From Seriola aureovittata (Eukaryota > Chordata > Actinopteri > Carangiformes > Carangidae), in the NCBI RefSeq assembly GCF_021018895.1, contig NC_079371.1, positions 9,193,501 through 9,257,500 of the forward strand: a DNA stretch of 64,000 bases, read 5' to 3'. The notes beneath the pieces were generated by a model. The model was not told the DNA's origin, did not search any database, and saw nothing but the letters and a program-made list of their open reading frames with translations. A program made the translations under genes and the position numbers. Each line of letters starts with the position of its first letter. Within the stretch, counting starts at the first letter, position 1. This document shows, piece by piece, positions 1 to 12,411 of the stretch.

Positions 1-624
1 CAGCATTTTCCCTGTCATTTTATTATTCTAGTTTTCTTTCTGGGCAACAGTAATCCAGGCATAACTAGGCCATGCCACACTTAATTTAGCTGCAAACAGA
101 CGTAGAACAGAGTGAGAGTGTGCATTTCTCACCTTTTGCATAACGCTTTTTAAAAAGGCAGCATACCAGCAACGCGTTGGGGAAATTAACTAATTAGAAA
201 ATGGAGGGGCGGTGGTTTTGGACTGGCCTTGAATTACACAGAATATTTTTCTCCTAATGCTGTGTTTCTATGGTCAGAGTGGTGGTGGAGAAATCTCTCC
301 TCATCTGGAGAAACTCTAACCTCCGACTGGTCCAGAACAAAAGGAATGAAAGGTTAAGAGAGGAGGAGGAGGAAGAAGAAGAAGTGAGGTCTGAGGCTTT
401 TCCTCTCAGTTTTTTCTTCACTCGGGGTGGCGTCTCTGGCATGGCACAGACCCAGGCTGAAGGAGTGTTAAACCTCTCAGGCTGAGGGGGGAAGAAATGA
501 CAGGACTCCCTCAAGCTCCCCTCTGTTCTTCTAATGGACTCCTCTGTCGACATGGTGGGGTTAGAAACATCATAAGTTCATATTCCACATGACTTTTTTT
601 TTTTTTTGCCTTCCCCCCATTTAG
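1..624. other. unique non-coding sequence
   Basis: I see no gene, RNA or mobile element here. The only internal structure is a short GGA/GAA purine run at 361-384, and a T14 run at 594-607 which lies just upstream of the possible exon at 625-745. The open frames on both strands across 254-553 exist only because the purine run lacks stops, so I do not treat them as genes. Confidence 0.6.
361..384 (+). repeat. (GGA)n/(GAA)n microsatellite
   Basis: A short triplet array switches from GGA to GAA units. It is purine-rich on the + strand and encodes only a run of Glu or Ser in the chance open frames that overlap it. Confidence 0.85.
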
Positions 625-745
625 CGGTGTTGCCTTTCAGATTCCTCAATGGCTCCATCTCTTTTACCCAAAGAATCAGAGTCCTATCAGTGAAATCAAA
701 GGCGATTACACAGCTCACTAGTCATTTAGGATCTCTGTGGCTGTG
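625..745 (+). other. possible exon with strong splice signals
   Basis: A T14 run and a pyrimidine tract (594-620) lead to two AG acceptors, at 623-624 and at 639-640. The segment ends in GTG followed by gtaagtatg, a near-consensus donor at 746. From 641 one frame stays open for 34 codons (it starts FLNGSISFTQRI), while the other two frames contain stops. I do not recognise the peptide. It could be a coding exon, a non-coding exon, or chance: in 64 kb, acceptor and donor pairs at this spacing occur by accident. It lies in a high-complexity stretch that could also be a conserved non-coding element. Confidence 0.22.
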
Positions 746-3500
746 GTAAGTATGTAATGCAGGCCGCAGCCCCAAAGTCTCTGTTTATTCAGTGAAAGTG
801 CTCTGTAATTTATTTAAAATAATCTATTTTAACAAATAAAGAGGTCATTGAGTGAGTGCATTGCTGCAGGCACACATTTAAATACCTCTTTAAGAGTCTG
901 ACTGGCTGACAGGCTGCCGAGCTGGCTGGACCCAGAGGACGCAGAGGCAGGCCTCCTGCTCTGAACAAAGTGATTCACCAAAATCTGAAGAGCAACATCA
1001 CATGGTTCATGAGGGAGTACTTGCCCTCTGTTGATCTCTGAGCACTGATCGGCACGCTGAAGCCTTTTTCTCCTCTTCTTATTGAGATGTTTGATTCGGA
1101 TCCAGAGGGCTTGTTTGAAGAGGGGGTGGGCTCTGGGCCGTCGTGAATTTTTCAGGGGGGGCTGGAGTAAATATGACAGATGGGATTACAAGGGAACCCT
1201 CTCAGCGATTTCGAAGGGCTTGAAATAGAGCTGGTTTTTCCTGCATACCAGTACATCTCCCCACTTGCTCTCTGTGGTGGCTTCAGTAGCTCAGGTGCAC
1301 TGTATCTACGTTATGTCTGCCTGTCTGATGGGATCTGACTGCACCACAGAGCTGGATGGATCAAAGCAAGTCAAAGGGAGGAGGGCAGTCCAACTGTAAG
1401 AGGCCCAGTTATATAAATGGAGCCAAAGTACTTTGCTTTATTTGGACTTGTTTGGGCTTATTTGTTTGTACACCACACAGCTTCATACTTGGCGAGATGC
1501 AGAGCACAGTTTTTCCTCCCACTTTAAATACCTACAGTATGCAACTTGTTGATGCCGGGTTATAAAACAACTTATTTCCATCATTAAATCTTATACATCA
1601 TGGTTTTGATATTTTAGCCAACAATAGTTTCATCAAAGACTCCATGAAACTTAACATGAAACTCAATTTATAAAAAATAATTTCCATGCCATATTCTGGC
1701 AAATCCATCCTGGACTGTGAATGCAGCACACTGGCTGAGTTACCCACCTATGAATCACATACATTCAGTAGACGTGTGAGGTTCAAGGGCTAACAAAGTG
1801 GCTAATTTTTGAGCATATATATACACTGAGGGGGAGAACGAAGAAGACTGACATTTCACCAAACTTCTCTACAAAAACATCAGCGGACCATGACTGGCAT
1901 CTGGTGCAATAAGTGGTCGGTGTGTAGCGAGCCTCTTCTGTTCTGGCCAAAGAAAACCCGGGTTAGTGTAACCGCCGTTTCCTCGAGCAGCTCGAGGAGA
2001 AGCAGGAGAGAAGGTTCGAGAGTTTCACAAGATGTTGTCATTCCAGTATACAGCTTTATCCTTATGTACCGCAGCTCTTTGTCTGAGAAAATATTGAGAT
2101 ATTAGTCTTTGTTTTCGTGAGAGTCCATCTGCTGTCACTCATTTTCTGCTATCTGTGGGTTCATCCTTCCCCTGATCCTGACAGATAAGGTCTGTGTTAC
2201 CTTCTGAACAGTGAATGGCTCCGTCTGTATTGGCTGACATTGTGGTTTGGGTCAGTGAGTCAGGGTTAGGCTGATGGATTACTTTACTAATGATTTTGGC
2301 CTGAGAGTGAGCTTGTTTTAAAAGGCAGACATTCGGCGAGTCAGTTTGAGTTTCATACGATGTTATGGATTGGTGGAGTTGTGTGTAGAGCTCTTCTTCA
2401 ACGGCCAAAATCGACGCTTGATTATTTAATGTTCTTGTTTTACAAACCGGGCTTAATCTGCAGAGCAAAGAAACAAGAAATTCAATCGGCACTGCTAATT
2501 TTAAAGACTTAGAGTGGGTTAGATTTTTTTTTCACAAACAAAAACCTGCAGGCTGAATCGTAGGCGCTTTCAACGTAACATAATATACTGATTCACATTT
2601 GAGATGTTTGCATGTACTGTACCACCAGCGGAAGATGTCCTCCGTGATTGAGCCCACCCAGACTGCAGTGTTGTGAGGGAGCGTGCCCCTTACCTCCCAT
2701 TGGGGGCAACAAGGTCCTGTGTCCACAATTCAAGCAGGGCTGTCACTCACAGTAGGGGAGAAAGGGTTCTGTCTTGGGGTCAACACTTATGTTCTCCAGC
2801 TAAGAAAGCAAGGCTGGCTCTCAGAGGACAGGCAGCAGTTCAACACAGCATGCTTTGTGTTGCATCTATACAGGTCAGAGTGGAGGAGCTCAGAGATGAG
2901 CAGAAGGGATGTTAAAGCTGACAGTGGAGAGAAAAGGATTCTCTAACTTTGTAGTAAAAAGCTACAGGGTTGCTAAGGCTTGAAGTTTAAAGTCAAAAAA
3001 ATTACCAGCACAACATTGTTTAATTCCCAGTCTTTCTTAAACATGGACATGACAACATTTTGACCACAAATCCTTATTCCTCAGGTGAAGGGTTCCAAAT
3101 GCTTTAACAAACCAGTTCATATGAACTTTTGTCTGAGCTCATCTAAAGTCAAAGGTGTGACCTGTTATGAATGACCACACTCCCACTCTCATAAAGAGAG
3201 ACAAGATGCTCTGAACTGTACAAATGTGCATAACAGTAAGTAAAATTGCATTTACCAGAGACAACTCTCTTTGGGTTCCATGTTCTGATAAAGTATGGTC
3301 TGCATCATGAAGGGTTTGTAAGCTGTAATCAATAACTTTATTAATCCTAATAAAACATCAATTAATCTTTTGAAATTCAGAAATAAGCCATTTTTAAAAT
3401 GTTGGGTTGGTGTGGACTTGTTGCGTATCCACCTTTGATCCAAACCAAAAGCAACTAATTAACTTCAGCTCCAAACTTCACAGGTCTGACTGACTGACTG
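746..3500. other. unique non-coding sequence, no gene seen
   Basis: Mixed unique sequence without recognisable coding or repeat content. The open frames inside it (for example 1356-1565, 2139-2492 on the - strand, and 2673-2946) show no domain, no codon pattern and no homology that I recognise. The part at 780-900 is AT-rich and unusually free of simple repeats. Confidence 0.55.
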
Positions 3501-3995
3501 TTGTGGCCACTTGGGGGCAGTATAAGAGGATCAGGTTAGCAAACAATCACCAATTTATACATCCAGCACACACAGAACAACATTATCATTCATTCATTCA
3601 TTTGGAGTCATGTTTGTGTTCATATGGCAAATCTATGTCCAATATTTCCTCTCTTTTAGCTCTTGTTTGGTCTTCCCCAACTCTTGAGAGAAAAATCAGG
3701 CTCTTTAGCTGCTTGTGTTCACCGGCGAGTCTCTAACTGTGTCTGTCTGCTGATTGGTGCTGAGCAGGTGGTTCATGGTGGGAAACAGCGCTGATGAGAG
3801 CCGTGAGAGTGAACTACATCAGTAAAGTTGCAGGTTGTAAAACCAAGACAATTAGTTGAAAAATGCTACAAACTCTCTGTGGAGCTGAAGGGAACTGCAA
3901 AGTTTGATGATAATTATTTGAGGGTTTGTCACCTTTCACATGACATAGCCATTTTATCTGCTGTTAATATAGAATATTAATTGGAGCGATTTTAA
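3501..3995 (+). mobile_element. dispersed teleost repeat, family C (near-complete copy)
   Basis: The copy begins with TGTGGCCACTTGGGGGCAGT. I recognise its body as a repeat common in perciform fishes: phrases such as acatccagca, ggagtcatgtttgtgt, ccaatatttcctctctttta, caggctctttagctgctt and gtggagctgaagggaactgc follow in the expected order. It fades out in AT-rich sequence near 3995. A second, shorter copy lies at 26711-26870 and shares the TGGCC-CT-G-GGGCAGT start and the acatccagca block. No transposase or reverse transcriptase frame is present, so it is non-autonomous; its class is unknown to me. The frame at 3503-3736 is an accident inside the repeat. Confidence 0.7.
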
Positions 3996-4840
3996 TTAAT
4001 TACTTTAAATTTAAAGCTTCAGACCTTATGCCATATTATAAAGTTATTCTTACAAATTTTAATGATCTATAAGTCATGAAAAGAAATGTATTACCTAATA
4101 AAGTCATTAGTAGGAACATACTTACCCTTTATTAAATATGCCCTGTTCAAAAGTGGTATCTGTGTTTGTATTCAATGATTTCAGACAGGTTGCAGCCCTT
4201 CTCTGCACTTGCACTGATGATGTCATATCTGTTTCACTAAACAGCAGAGTGTCTGGTGCCAATTTGTCCATCTTTGAACCTGTAATTGAGTTAGCCAGGA
4301 TTAACATGCATAACAGTCCTTATATGAGTCTCAAGAAGATAAAAGAAGAGGGGAGGAGTGAAAGATGGCGAGTGGTGGATCGACACATGTTTAGGCCGGT
4401 GTCACCTCTTAATGTAATTTGGCACATGCTGCTATGTGCTTCTTCTGGTGTAGAGTTTCTTTTAAGTGGCTAATGCCTGCGGTGGGTGAGCACCCATGGG
4501 GGACAAGAGAGGTCAGTGTTTTGGGTGGAACGTGTGGAGAAGGTGTGGGGGATCTTCCTGTCATTCACCGCTCATTCCTCTGAGCCCTGCTGACCTTTGA
4601 CCTCCACGCAGACGAGCCAACAACCTCAACCTCGTTGACTGAGCAGAGCAGTCGGCTGCGTAAAAAAGCGTTCATCTTTAAAGCTGCGTTGGTTTCTATT
4701 TTCTCTCTGCCGAAGTAAAATTGTATTGAACACTTTTGAAAAATATCTTTAAATAAATAATACAAAAACAATGATGGCTGCATCTAAATATTAATCTGCT
4801 ACTTACTTTCAGAAATAATGGATTCGTCAGCAAATAGTTA
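3996..4840. other. unique non-coding sequence
   Basis: No recognisable gene. Two overlapping frames on opposite strands (4138-4473 and 4122-4307) are mutual shadows without motifs. The block 4330-4640 is more GC-rich than its surroundings but shows no exon signals that I trust. Confidence 0.5.
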
Positions 4841-5010
4841 AATATGTTCACCACAATTTCCCAGAACCCAATAAGATGACGTCTTTAAATTGATTGTTTT
4901 ATACAACCAATAGCAAAAAAAAAAGTTCAATAAACTCTCAGATATAACAAAGAAAAGCAGCAAATCTTTTCATTTGAGCTGCTGAGAGTTACTGATAAAC
5001 TGACTTATTA
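4841..5010 (-). mobile_element. dispersed teleost repeat, family B (copy 1)
   Basis: Internal part of a widespread fish repeat whose forward form runs from a GCTGAAACGAT-type start to a TTAGTTGCAGC-type end. Here it lies in reverse. The order caccacaatttcccagaacc, gatgacgtcttt, caaagaaaagcagcaaat and catttgag matches the other copies in this window (25088-25330, 39680-39794, 41907-42069). An A10 run interrupts it near 4915-4924. It has no coding capacity and both ends are eroded. Confidence 0.7.
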
Positions 5011-5852
5011 TTTGAGCTCTACAGACAAGAGGGTTTTATAAAGTTGGACACCTTTTGCTCTTTACGTGTCCACAAATGTTTGTCTCTGTGTTCTAGATCC
5101 ACGTCACCCTGACAGACGGTTCACATTAAGCCATCCGAGGTACGCAGGAAAGGTTAAGATAATGTCCAAAGTGGAAAAAATTGAGCCGTTAACTTCAGAC
5201 TGATCCTAAGCAGGATGGCCAACTATTGGTCACCCCGGGCGGCCAATAGCTGCCGCTCAGAGCCTCTTTCCTACAAACTTTCCGTCTCATTTATTCCTCC
5301 TCTCCCTCTTCTTATAACTACAGATGTAGTGGGAACCTTCAATCAGCTTCACGATGACACAACCTCTCCGTTTTCATGCTCCTCAGTCTCTGTCCAACGT
5401 GCAACCACACGCACATAAACGCACACACACACAAAAAACACAAATGCACGTGCACCTACACACTTAACGCACTTTGCCCAACTGGCAGACATCTGTTGAT
5501 AATTATTGCCCAGTCTCAGCAGAGAACTTGTGATATTTAATATTTCCTCACCACTTGAACAAATAAGCTATAATAACTGCAAGGTACTTGACCACAGGAG
5601 GAGAGGAGATGTGCAGCATGAAAGGAACTGTGTGCACTTTGGTTAAATCTGCGTTGTTTCCATAGTATTCTACCCTTGGTATATATATATATAAAATAAA
5701 AAAATCTACTTGAAAACCCACCACCCACCAACCTTCACACACCCCCAAAACCACCAAAACTTAAACAGTGAACAAACATTATAAATCCCTGCTTAAAAGA
5801 AGATATAAATAGTTATAAATACTCACAAACACCACTCACGTATACTGTACAT
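5011..5852. other. unique non-coding sequence with minor simple repeats
   Basis: Contains a short CA run near 5420-5434 and a short TA run near 5679-5692. The frames at 5215-5418 and 5537-5757 are unremarkable. No gene seen. Confidence 0.5.
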
Positions 5853-5874
5853 ACACACACACACACACACACAC
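5853..5874. repeat. (AC)11 microsatellite
   Basis: Perfect dinucleotide array of AC units. Confidence 0.95.
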
Positions 5875-6000
5875 TTATAGCTGATGCGCTGCGGAGGTGT
5901 TGCAGAGCTGCAGAGCATCAAGAGACATTCACAAAACACTCATTAACTTCCTTTACAAAGCCGCCTTTGTGACCTGCCAGACCCTTGGCTACTCTCCCCT

Positions 6001-6088
6001 CTCTCTCTCACACACAGACACACACACAGACACACACAGACACACACACACAGACACACAGACACAGACACACACACACACACACACA
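6001..6088. repeat. compound (CT)n-(CA)n/(CAGA)n microsatellite
   Basis: A CT run passes into CA units interspersed with CAGA units, then a pure CA end. The open frame over 5897-6139 is produced by this array (alternating Thr and His) and is not a gene. Confidence 0.95.
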
Positions 6089-7075
6089 TGGAGAGTTTCT
6101 AGCCCAATGAGAAAGTACATAAACACTAAATGGGATTAAAGTTTAAAGTGTTACAGCTACCTGGGCTTTTTTTCAAAAGGGCTCCAGGCAGCCCTTTAAG
6201 AAAAGAAATAAACTACTTTTGCAGCAAATACACCGAATAATGTTTGACCTGAGCCTGAGCCCACCATGCAGAAACATGAAAAGACTTCAACATATCATTT
6301 TTAAGGCAATTCTATTAATTGGTTTCTGAGGAGCAAGTTGATGGCAAATAACAAAGACTTGGATTCACACCTCAGCCCTCAGAGATAGCTCTGTCCCCTG
6401 AATCAACTGGACATGTTGGCTTTTTATTTCCTCATAAATTACATATTACACTAATCTAATACAAATTGCACTCTCAGTGCACAACGCCCTGTGCAGTGGA
6501 TGACAAAGAAAATAATGTCTGAGTCAAGGTTGAATTTAAAATCCAGTAATAAAATGAAAAAGAAAAATTAGCACCCTGAGGTGCTCCAGTGTCTTAAAAT
6601 GTGGTTGAAGTAAAACACATTAAATTAAAGTCAAGTACGCTTCATAACATGAAATGCACCTCTGCTTCTCCAGAAGTACAAGCCAAGTTTCAACACTCCG
6701 CGGTGGTTACATCAGTTCCTGTGCAGCACCGTGTAAGGCAGCTCATTTACGGATAATATGGGGTCTCGTTTTGTACTTTTTGTACTTTATTTCTATTAGT
6801 TATGATAACATTGTCAAAGTAACAGCTGAGATCAGGGAACGCAGCGACATTGTTACAATGAACTTCAACAACTTGGAAACAGGCCAACTGATCAGCCAGA
6901 TTATCTAAACCACTAAACTAGGAAGTCAGTCTATAAACTCCTGATGGATGTTTAAAACAAACAGTTTTGGTAACAGTTTTACTGTTCTCCATTTTTTCTC
7001 TCTTCCAGTCAAGTTTGTTTAAACCCTTATGACAGTTCGACTACTTGTGTTTCCTTCCCTGACTGACTATCAACA
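6089..7075. other. unique non-coding sequence
   Basis: No gene or RNA seen. A short perfect hairpin, AAAGGGCT with AGCCCTTT and a 6-nt loop, lies at about 6176-6197; in a eukaryote this has no clear meaning. A pyrimidine tract ending in tcttccag at about 7008 looks like an acceptor, but I see no matching donor or coding exon. Confidence 0.5.
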
Positions 7076-7140
7076 GTTGGTGGCGGTAATGCACAGAGGA
7101 GCAGAGTAATGCACCGTACAAGGCAAGGAAGAAGACTACG
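7076..7140 (+). mobile_element. possible relic of a GGCGGTAATGCA-type fish repeat
   Basis: The wording gttggtggcggtaatgca, followed about 20 bases later by a second aatgcaccgt and then by gaagaagact, resembles the terminal part of a common fish element that ends in a GAAGAAGA run. Only this fragment is present, without ends or duplication, so the call is tentative. Confidence 0.35.
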
Positions 7141-10100
7141 TGAGCTAGTGAATATGAATGTAACAATTCACATTTAAAAATATTATATATGTTATATTAT
7201 ATGTGTTTTGTGGGGGACAGGAAATGCATCAGACCTCAAGGATCCACACAATGTGTTTTTCAAACCAATAATCAACATTCAGAATCATTAATTGCAGCTT
7301 CTAGTACAACATTATTATTGACACAAATGATGGTGAAAACTATGAAAATAATAATTAAATCATAATTTAACAGGTGAAATCGTTTGGTCCAACAACATCT
7401 GAATCAGCAGATTCTCCACCAGCAGCTGCGTGACGAAGCTGCTTTTCCACAGTAATGAATTTACCACAAGGCACGTCTTCCTGGCTGCGCCCAGATCAAA
7501 AGTGAGAGAGCTGCTCAAGTTTCATCAGCCAGGAGGACCAGGCGAGGTAACTCGGCCTGTTTCACTTCCAGCAGATGAGTGGAGAGGCTTGGGGAAGAGG
7601 TCAGCCACACACCGGGGGGATTCCCTGACAGCAGCTTTGCCAAAGACCACCAAGGTGATCTGTAGATGAAATGACAGGCCACATTCTTATCCTGGCTCCC
7701 CGAGGGCCCAGAAACAGAGAGCGTGCTGGGTGAAGGAGGATATCGATGGCATGTTTCACTTTATTTTGGATTTTGCCACTGTTTGTCTGTGCGAAGGTGT
7801 GTGGAGATATCTTCATGCACTCTGATATCTACATTCAATATGCCCACTGTACTGAAATGAGCTGTAGAGAGGTTGGCGTCGGAGCGCTAAATATGCTATA
7901 AAGGCATACTTGTTAAGTACGACTTGAGGAAAACTGCAGCGGAGTCAAAAGTCTCAAGAAGTAGAGAAACAACCTCCATGATGGATGATAGAGAAATAAG
8001 TATCTGGGCTGGGGGGGAAACTTCTAATTAAGAGAAGGGAGGCACATGCTCATTCATCCCAAGGGGGGCTCTCAGAGCCTCGGCCTCATGAATTGAATAG
8101 TGTGGTGAGGGGTTTAGGGATGGACCAGAAGTGGCACCTTTGCCAACCACAGCGGACAAGTCGCCTCGACTCGTTTTACCACATGCAATTGCCCCCTCCA
8201 CGTGCTGTGACCCAGCACATAATCAAGCCCTTCTCGCTGCCTCGCACCAAAAGAGACATGAATCTGAATACACCCCCCTCCTCCCTCTCATTTATTGCCT
8301 TATAAAAAAAACCTTTGGTCAGTTTTTGCATCTCTAAAATGAGCATGCTGGTTTTCCCCCCACATAGTGCTCCATTCATCATAAGCTGGTGTAGGGAGAC
8401 CTACTGCTCTTACATTTCCTGTAATTGGAGTGGCAGTGGTCCAAAGGTTGGCATTAATATTAAAAGAAAGTAGCAAAAATGAATTATTTCCTGACAGTTT
8501 CTCGCTTTTGCCAGCTGGTATTTGTGTAATCAGTTATGTTCCAGCATGGGGGTGTCTGCATATGTCTTTGTTTGGTTACAAACCAATTTGTCACCTTTTA
8601 TACTCCCGACTTCCTCTTAGGTCAAGAGGCCCCTGTGGCGCCCTAAATGTTCCCCACAAGCTTATGAGGCTTGGTGGTGAATCTGGTGCCTGTGAGGCAT
8701 AACTCTCCCTGTCAAAACAGAGAGGGAAACCATGATTCTTTGCCATGGAGTCCCACGCTGCTCCACTCTAATAAGCCTGCAGACATGAGGTCATTTTTTA
8801 GTGTTTACTTGTTAGCCGTATTGAATGTGACTGCATTGTTGGTTTGAATAACTTAGTCTTCACATAAGTTGTTAAAAATGTGATGTTTTCAACATCAGAT
8901 TAGCTTTACATTTGTGTGCGTGTTCAGTTTACATGAGCTGTAGGTGCTAAATCCTGAGAAGAAAGTCATCTCATTATCACCACAGGGCAACTCAGTTTTG
9001 CAAGAATTTGATGTTGAACTTAAAAATGAAAACTTGGAAAAGCTCCTTCACCCGCTTGACCACTTTCTGAAAGTGGGCTGTTGTCCAGCAGCTACGTGTA
9101 GTCACTTCACGGTTAGTGTTACAGTACATATTGACATTTGAAGTTAATGTTTTGAAATATTGGCCAATCATATATTTTGACAAGACAAATGTGAAACTCG
9201 TTGAGTGTTTCTGTTTTTGGGTGAAATGAAAACACGATCTGATGGTCATTTACAGTAATGTTTTCTTCCAGCGTGCATTGCTGAGTGTACACACTGTAGA
9301 CGTGAAAATGAACTTGAAAAAAGAGGAAAAAAAAAAGACTAAAAAGGGAGCTTTTGATAGAATGAAATGCACCCAGCTGTGAGCTGGACCTGACACATGT
9401 GATGTATAAATAAACTTGTATCTCATGCCAGGTTTTCAACAAACCACCAACTAAATGGGAGATTTTATTTCAAATCAGAATTTCCTCGTAGATCTCGAGA
9501 TATTAAGCCTAATGATAATAAGAAGTGATGGGTCTTAAATTATTTTTGGTTTTGGTTTGATGTAGGTGTTGAATTGATATGAACGCTATGAACAGGGTTC
9601 TGCTTTATTAAGTTACCTACACCTGCTGAGCAGGATTCAACTCAGAGTAAATATTTCACTTAATTAAATGTCAGTTATCTCTACAATATTAGAAATGGCT
9701 TGTAAATTTAAGACGCAGTGAGCATCCTGCTTTTTGGCAGCTTTTATATTTCTATTTGAGACTTTGAATGAGAGGAAAACAAGTTTTCTTCTTCTGTGGT
9801 AATAAACTTGTGATGAATGTAGCTGCAGCAGCTGAAATAATTTAAATCATGTTTATACTTCTCTTACTCTCTAATTACGCACTTATGCATTTACATATTT
9901 GCACGAAAAGTTCAGTGGGCAAGATGAAAGTCACATTCAAAGGCCTTTTTTATTGGCAAATTGGAATAAATACCTTAGCTCTTGACCATCACACGCATTA
10001 AGATGTTTTCTTTTTCTGTGCAGTCAATCATGTGCTTTGACATACAAAAATAGACCAGGACACTTAGCAAAGAAAACCTCATTTATAACACGCTTCAGTG

Positions 10101-10862
10101 AATATATTACACATATTTAAGAAACACTCGTGGATGTTGTGGGACTGCTTCAAGAGGCACTTGAGGCAATGTTTGCTTTAATTAATGAAATGGAAATGGC
10201 TATTAAAATTAACACTTCAATTATCTTTGGAAACAGAGCGCGCCTCATGTGGGTGAAGTTCAACCTCTTAAGTCACAAAAAAAGAAGAAAAAAAGAAATA
10301 GTCCTCCTACATAAAAGGGTGTTAAGAGCATTACCCTTCGTGGTGGCTTGCGTCAAGAGACTTGTTCTCGTTTACTTTAAGCCGGCTGCCTTTTAAGAGT
10401 GATAGAACGCAGGTTTCCTCTTCCATTCATGCACTGTGAGTCTTGGATGCTGCGTACAACATGAAATATTTGTGTGGGAACATCATCATGGTTCGAATAC
10501 ATTGGCAATGGCAACAGGGCATAAGGGCTTCCCTATTTGTGCCACAAGATGAGAGGGTGTTTCTTTTGCTGGCGCCAGAGGCCCTGTGAACCATGAGCTG
10601 ATTAAAAGGGCGACCTCATGTTTGTGCTGACAGTGGCCGTCTTTGAATAATTCTCGCAGTGTCAGAGACAATGATCGGTGGTTGGATTCTGCAGGAGGAA
10701 AAGTTGAAACGCTTGTTTGTGGTGTGAGGTCAAACTGACCATTTGTCAGTTCATGTTCTGTACAAATGTCACAGACATCGTCACTGGTTTGGTACCTGTT
10801 AAAGTAAAAAGAGTTTTTGGAAAATCCTACAAACATCCCTTAATGCTTGTCACTGACATGAT
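7141..10862. other. unique non-coding sequence, no gene seen
   Basis: A long stretch of ordinary unique sequence. Open frames up to about 107 codons occur (for example 9119-9442 on the - strand and 10486-10836 on the - strand) but are not supported by splice signals, motifs or family resemblance. A GGTTCGAATAC motif at 10491 resembles a tRNA B box but lacks an A box at the right distance. 7480-7800 and 8040-8240 are somewhat more GC-rich. Confidence 0.5.
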
Positions 10863-11015
10863 TAAAAGGGTCAGTTCACCCAACAAAAAGCGTTTTCTCT
10901 CAATAACTTCTAGCTATGCAGGCAGTTTTTAGAGATGGAGGAGTTGGTGGAGACCAAAACCAGAGCTATAATGAGAGTCAATACTGAACTTACATTTTCT
11001 CAAGTCACCAGAAGT
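10863..11015 (+). mobile_element. probable MITE-like fish repeat starting TTAAAAGGGTCAGTTCACCC
   Basis: The opening TTAAAAGGGTCAGTTCACCC is typical of a fish repeat class with TTAA-type ends. It is followed by a ttttctctca block and a ttctagctatgcaggcag block in the order I expect. The right end is not clear; I stop the call where the resemblance fades. No coding frame. Confidence 0.42.
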
Positions 11016-11629
11016 TCAACTTCAGCAGTTTGCTAACACATGAGCTGTCTACAGCTTGTTTCTGATGCCCCCACATATTAAAAAAGTCAATTAATGAGGT
11101 AAAAGCACAAACTTAGTGTATAAGAATAAAGGTGAAGCAAAACTTTTATTTAGTTCAGCACAACCCTTCCCCCGATGTGAATCCCTTGAAAGTTTTCACC
11201 CTCAGTCCAAGTAGCCTTTAAATGACACTTTCCTCAGCACTTTATCATTGTCTGTTTGCTGAAATGCTTTAAATGACTTTAATTGACCACAAGGTCCATT
11301 TAGTAGCTGTTCCAGATGATATCTCATGATCTCATGAAGATAAAGAGTTTTAATGGAAGTGCAGATGTTCAAATTTCTATTTTTTTTAAACACTTTAAGG
11401 ACTTGGACTATGCTGGCTTATAAGTTAAATTCTGACCTTGGAAATGCCAGTAGACAAAGAAATGTCACCACAAGGTCCATTGAGTCATCGTTCTGTGTCC
11501 TGTTATGTTTAAATATTTGATTTTTCTTGACATACAACTGCTTGTAATTGTGCAAACAGACTGTCCTCAGTAGTAAAGATAGAAGTAGTATGTATGTTAT
11601 TATACCGCGCATCAAGTCCTAAGAGACAA
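11016..11629. other. unique non-coding sequence
   Basis: AT-rich, no gene. The phrase ccacaaggtccat occurs twice, at about 11286 and 11470, in similar surroundings, which hints at a small old duplication. Confidence 0.45.
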
Positions 11630-11805
11630 GGTTGGGGTGAATGGTTGGGCGTACAAAGCGTGCGACTACAACACTGGAGACTGTGGTTCCACCTACACTC
11701 AACACTGGCTTCTTTTAACCATGAGGGCGATCTTTTTCCTAAATTAACCAAGTAGTTTTAATTGCTTAAACTTAACCAATTCTTAACCATAGTGGTGGCA
11801 GAGCA
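11630..11805 (+). mobile_element. dispersed repeat, family D (possible tRNA-derived SINE relic)
   Basis: Reads acaaagcgtgcgactacaac, then a GTGGTTCCACC box resembling a degraded tRNA B box (GGTTCGCATCC type), then tttaaccatgagggcgatct, and then repeated taacca phrases. I recall this order from fish genomes. The fragment at 30226-30340, with tgaccatgattg and ctaacctcaaccatg, looks like the same body. The tRNA origin is an inference from the box and is not proven. Confidence 0.45.
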
Positions 11806-12199
11806 GAAAACTCTCATGAGTCATTTGGGAAGGGACTGAGGATTTGTTAAAAAATACATCAGAATCATCCCCTCTTGTGTCCAGCAGTCATGATTTTAAT
11901 CCAGACAAATGTAGGACACACTCTGAATATTTTAAAACATTCAGACATTGTGCAGAGCAGTATAAATCTGAATGAACACTGATGACTCATTACACATGAC
12001 AATAAATATCATGTCCTAAACCTCGCCGACAACCGCAGTCGTCTTCGGTCTGAAGATGGCGTATGATATCTATTAACCGACATCATGTTTTCCATATGCA
12101 GTGTTCCTCTCCGTGCGAGGAGAGAGCGGACATCCAAAATCCCCTCCATGTTGTATTTGTTCTGGGCTTGTCGCTGTGATTCCACATCAAACGTGGCCC

Positions 12200-12216
12200 T
12201 TTTTTTTTTTTTTTTT
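12200..12216. repeat. poly(T) run (T17)
   Basis: Perfect homopolymer. It could be the reverse-strand tail of an old retroposed copy, but no body is recognisable beside it. Confidence 0.9.
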
Positions 12217-12393
12217 GGTGCAAGTCGTCATTATAGTAACAATGTACTCGTGGTGATTTACATCTGAGGAACAGTCATGGTAGATATAACAAAGCAGAAC
12301 TGACAAAACATTCCAATTGTTCTCCAAAAGGGGCGATTATCTCCTACATTAACCCTCTGCGTAGCTCTGAAACGTTTATGATGTCGAGCATGC

Positions 12394-12411
12394 AAAAAAA
12401 AAAAAAAAAAA
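12394..12411. repeat. poly(A) run (A18)
   Basis: Perfect homopolymer about 180 bp downstream of the T17 run. No flanking target duplication was found by eye. Confidence 0.9.

Noticed and set aside
6176..6197. Perfect hairpin AAAGGGCT/AGCCCTTT resembling a terminator
   Set aside because: The sequence is eukaryotic nuclear DNA; no gene precedes the hairpin, and short palindromes of this kind arise by chance.
10491..10501. GGTTCGAATAC, a tRNA B-box-like word
   Set aside because: No A box at a suitable distance upstream and no cloverleaf possible.
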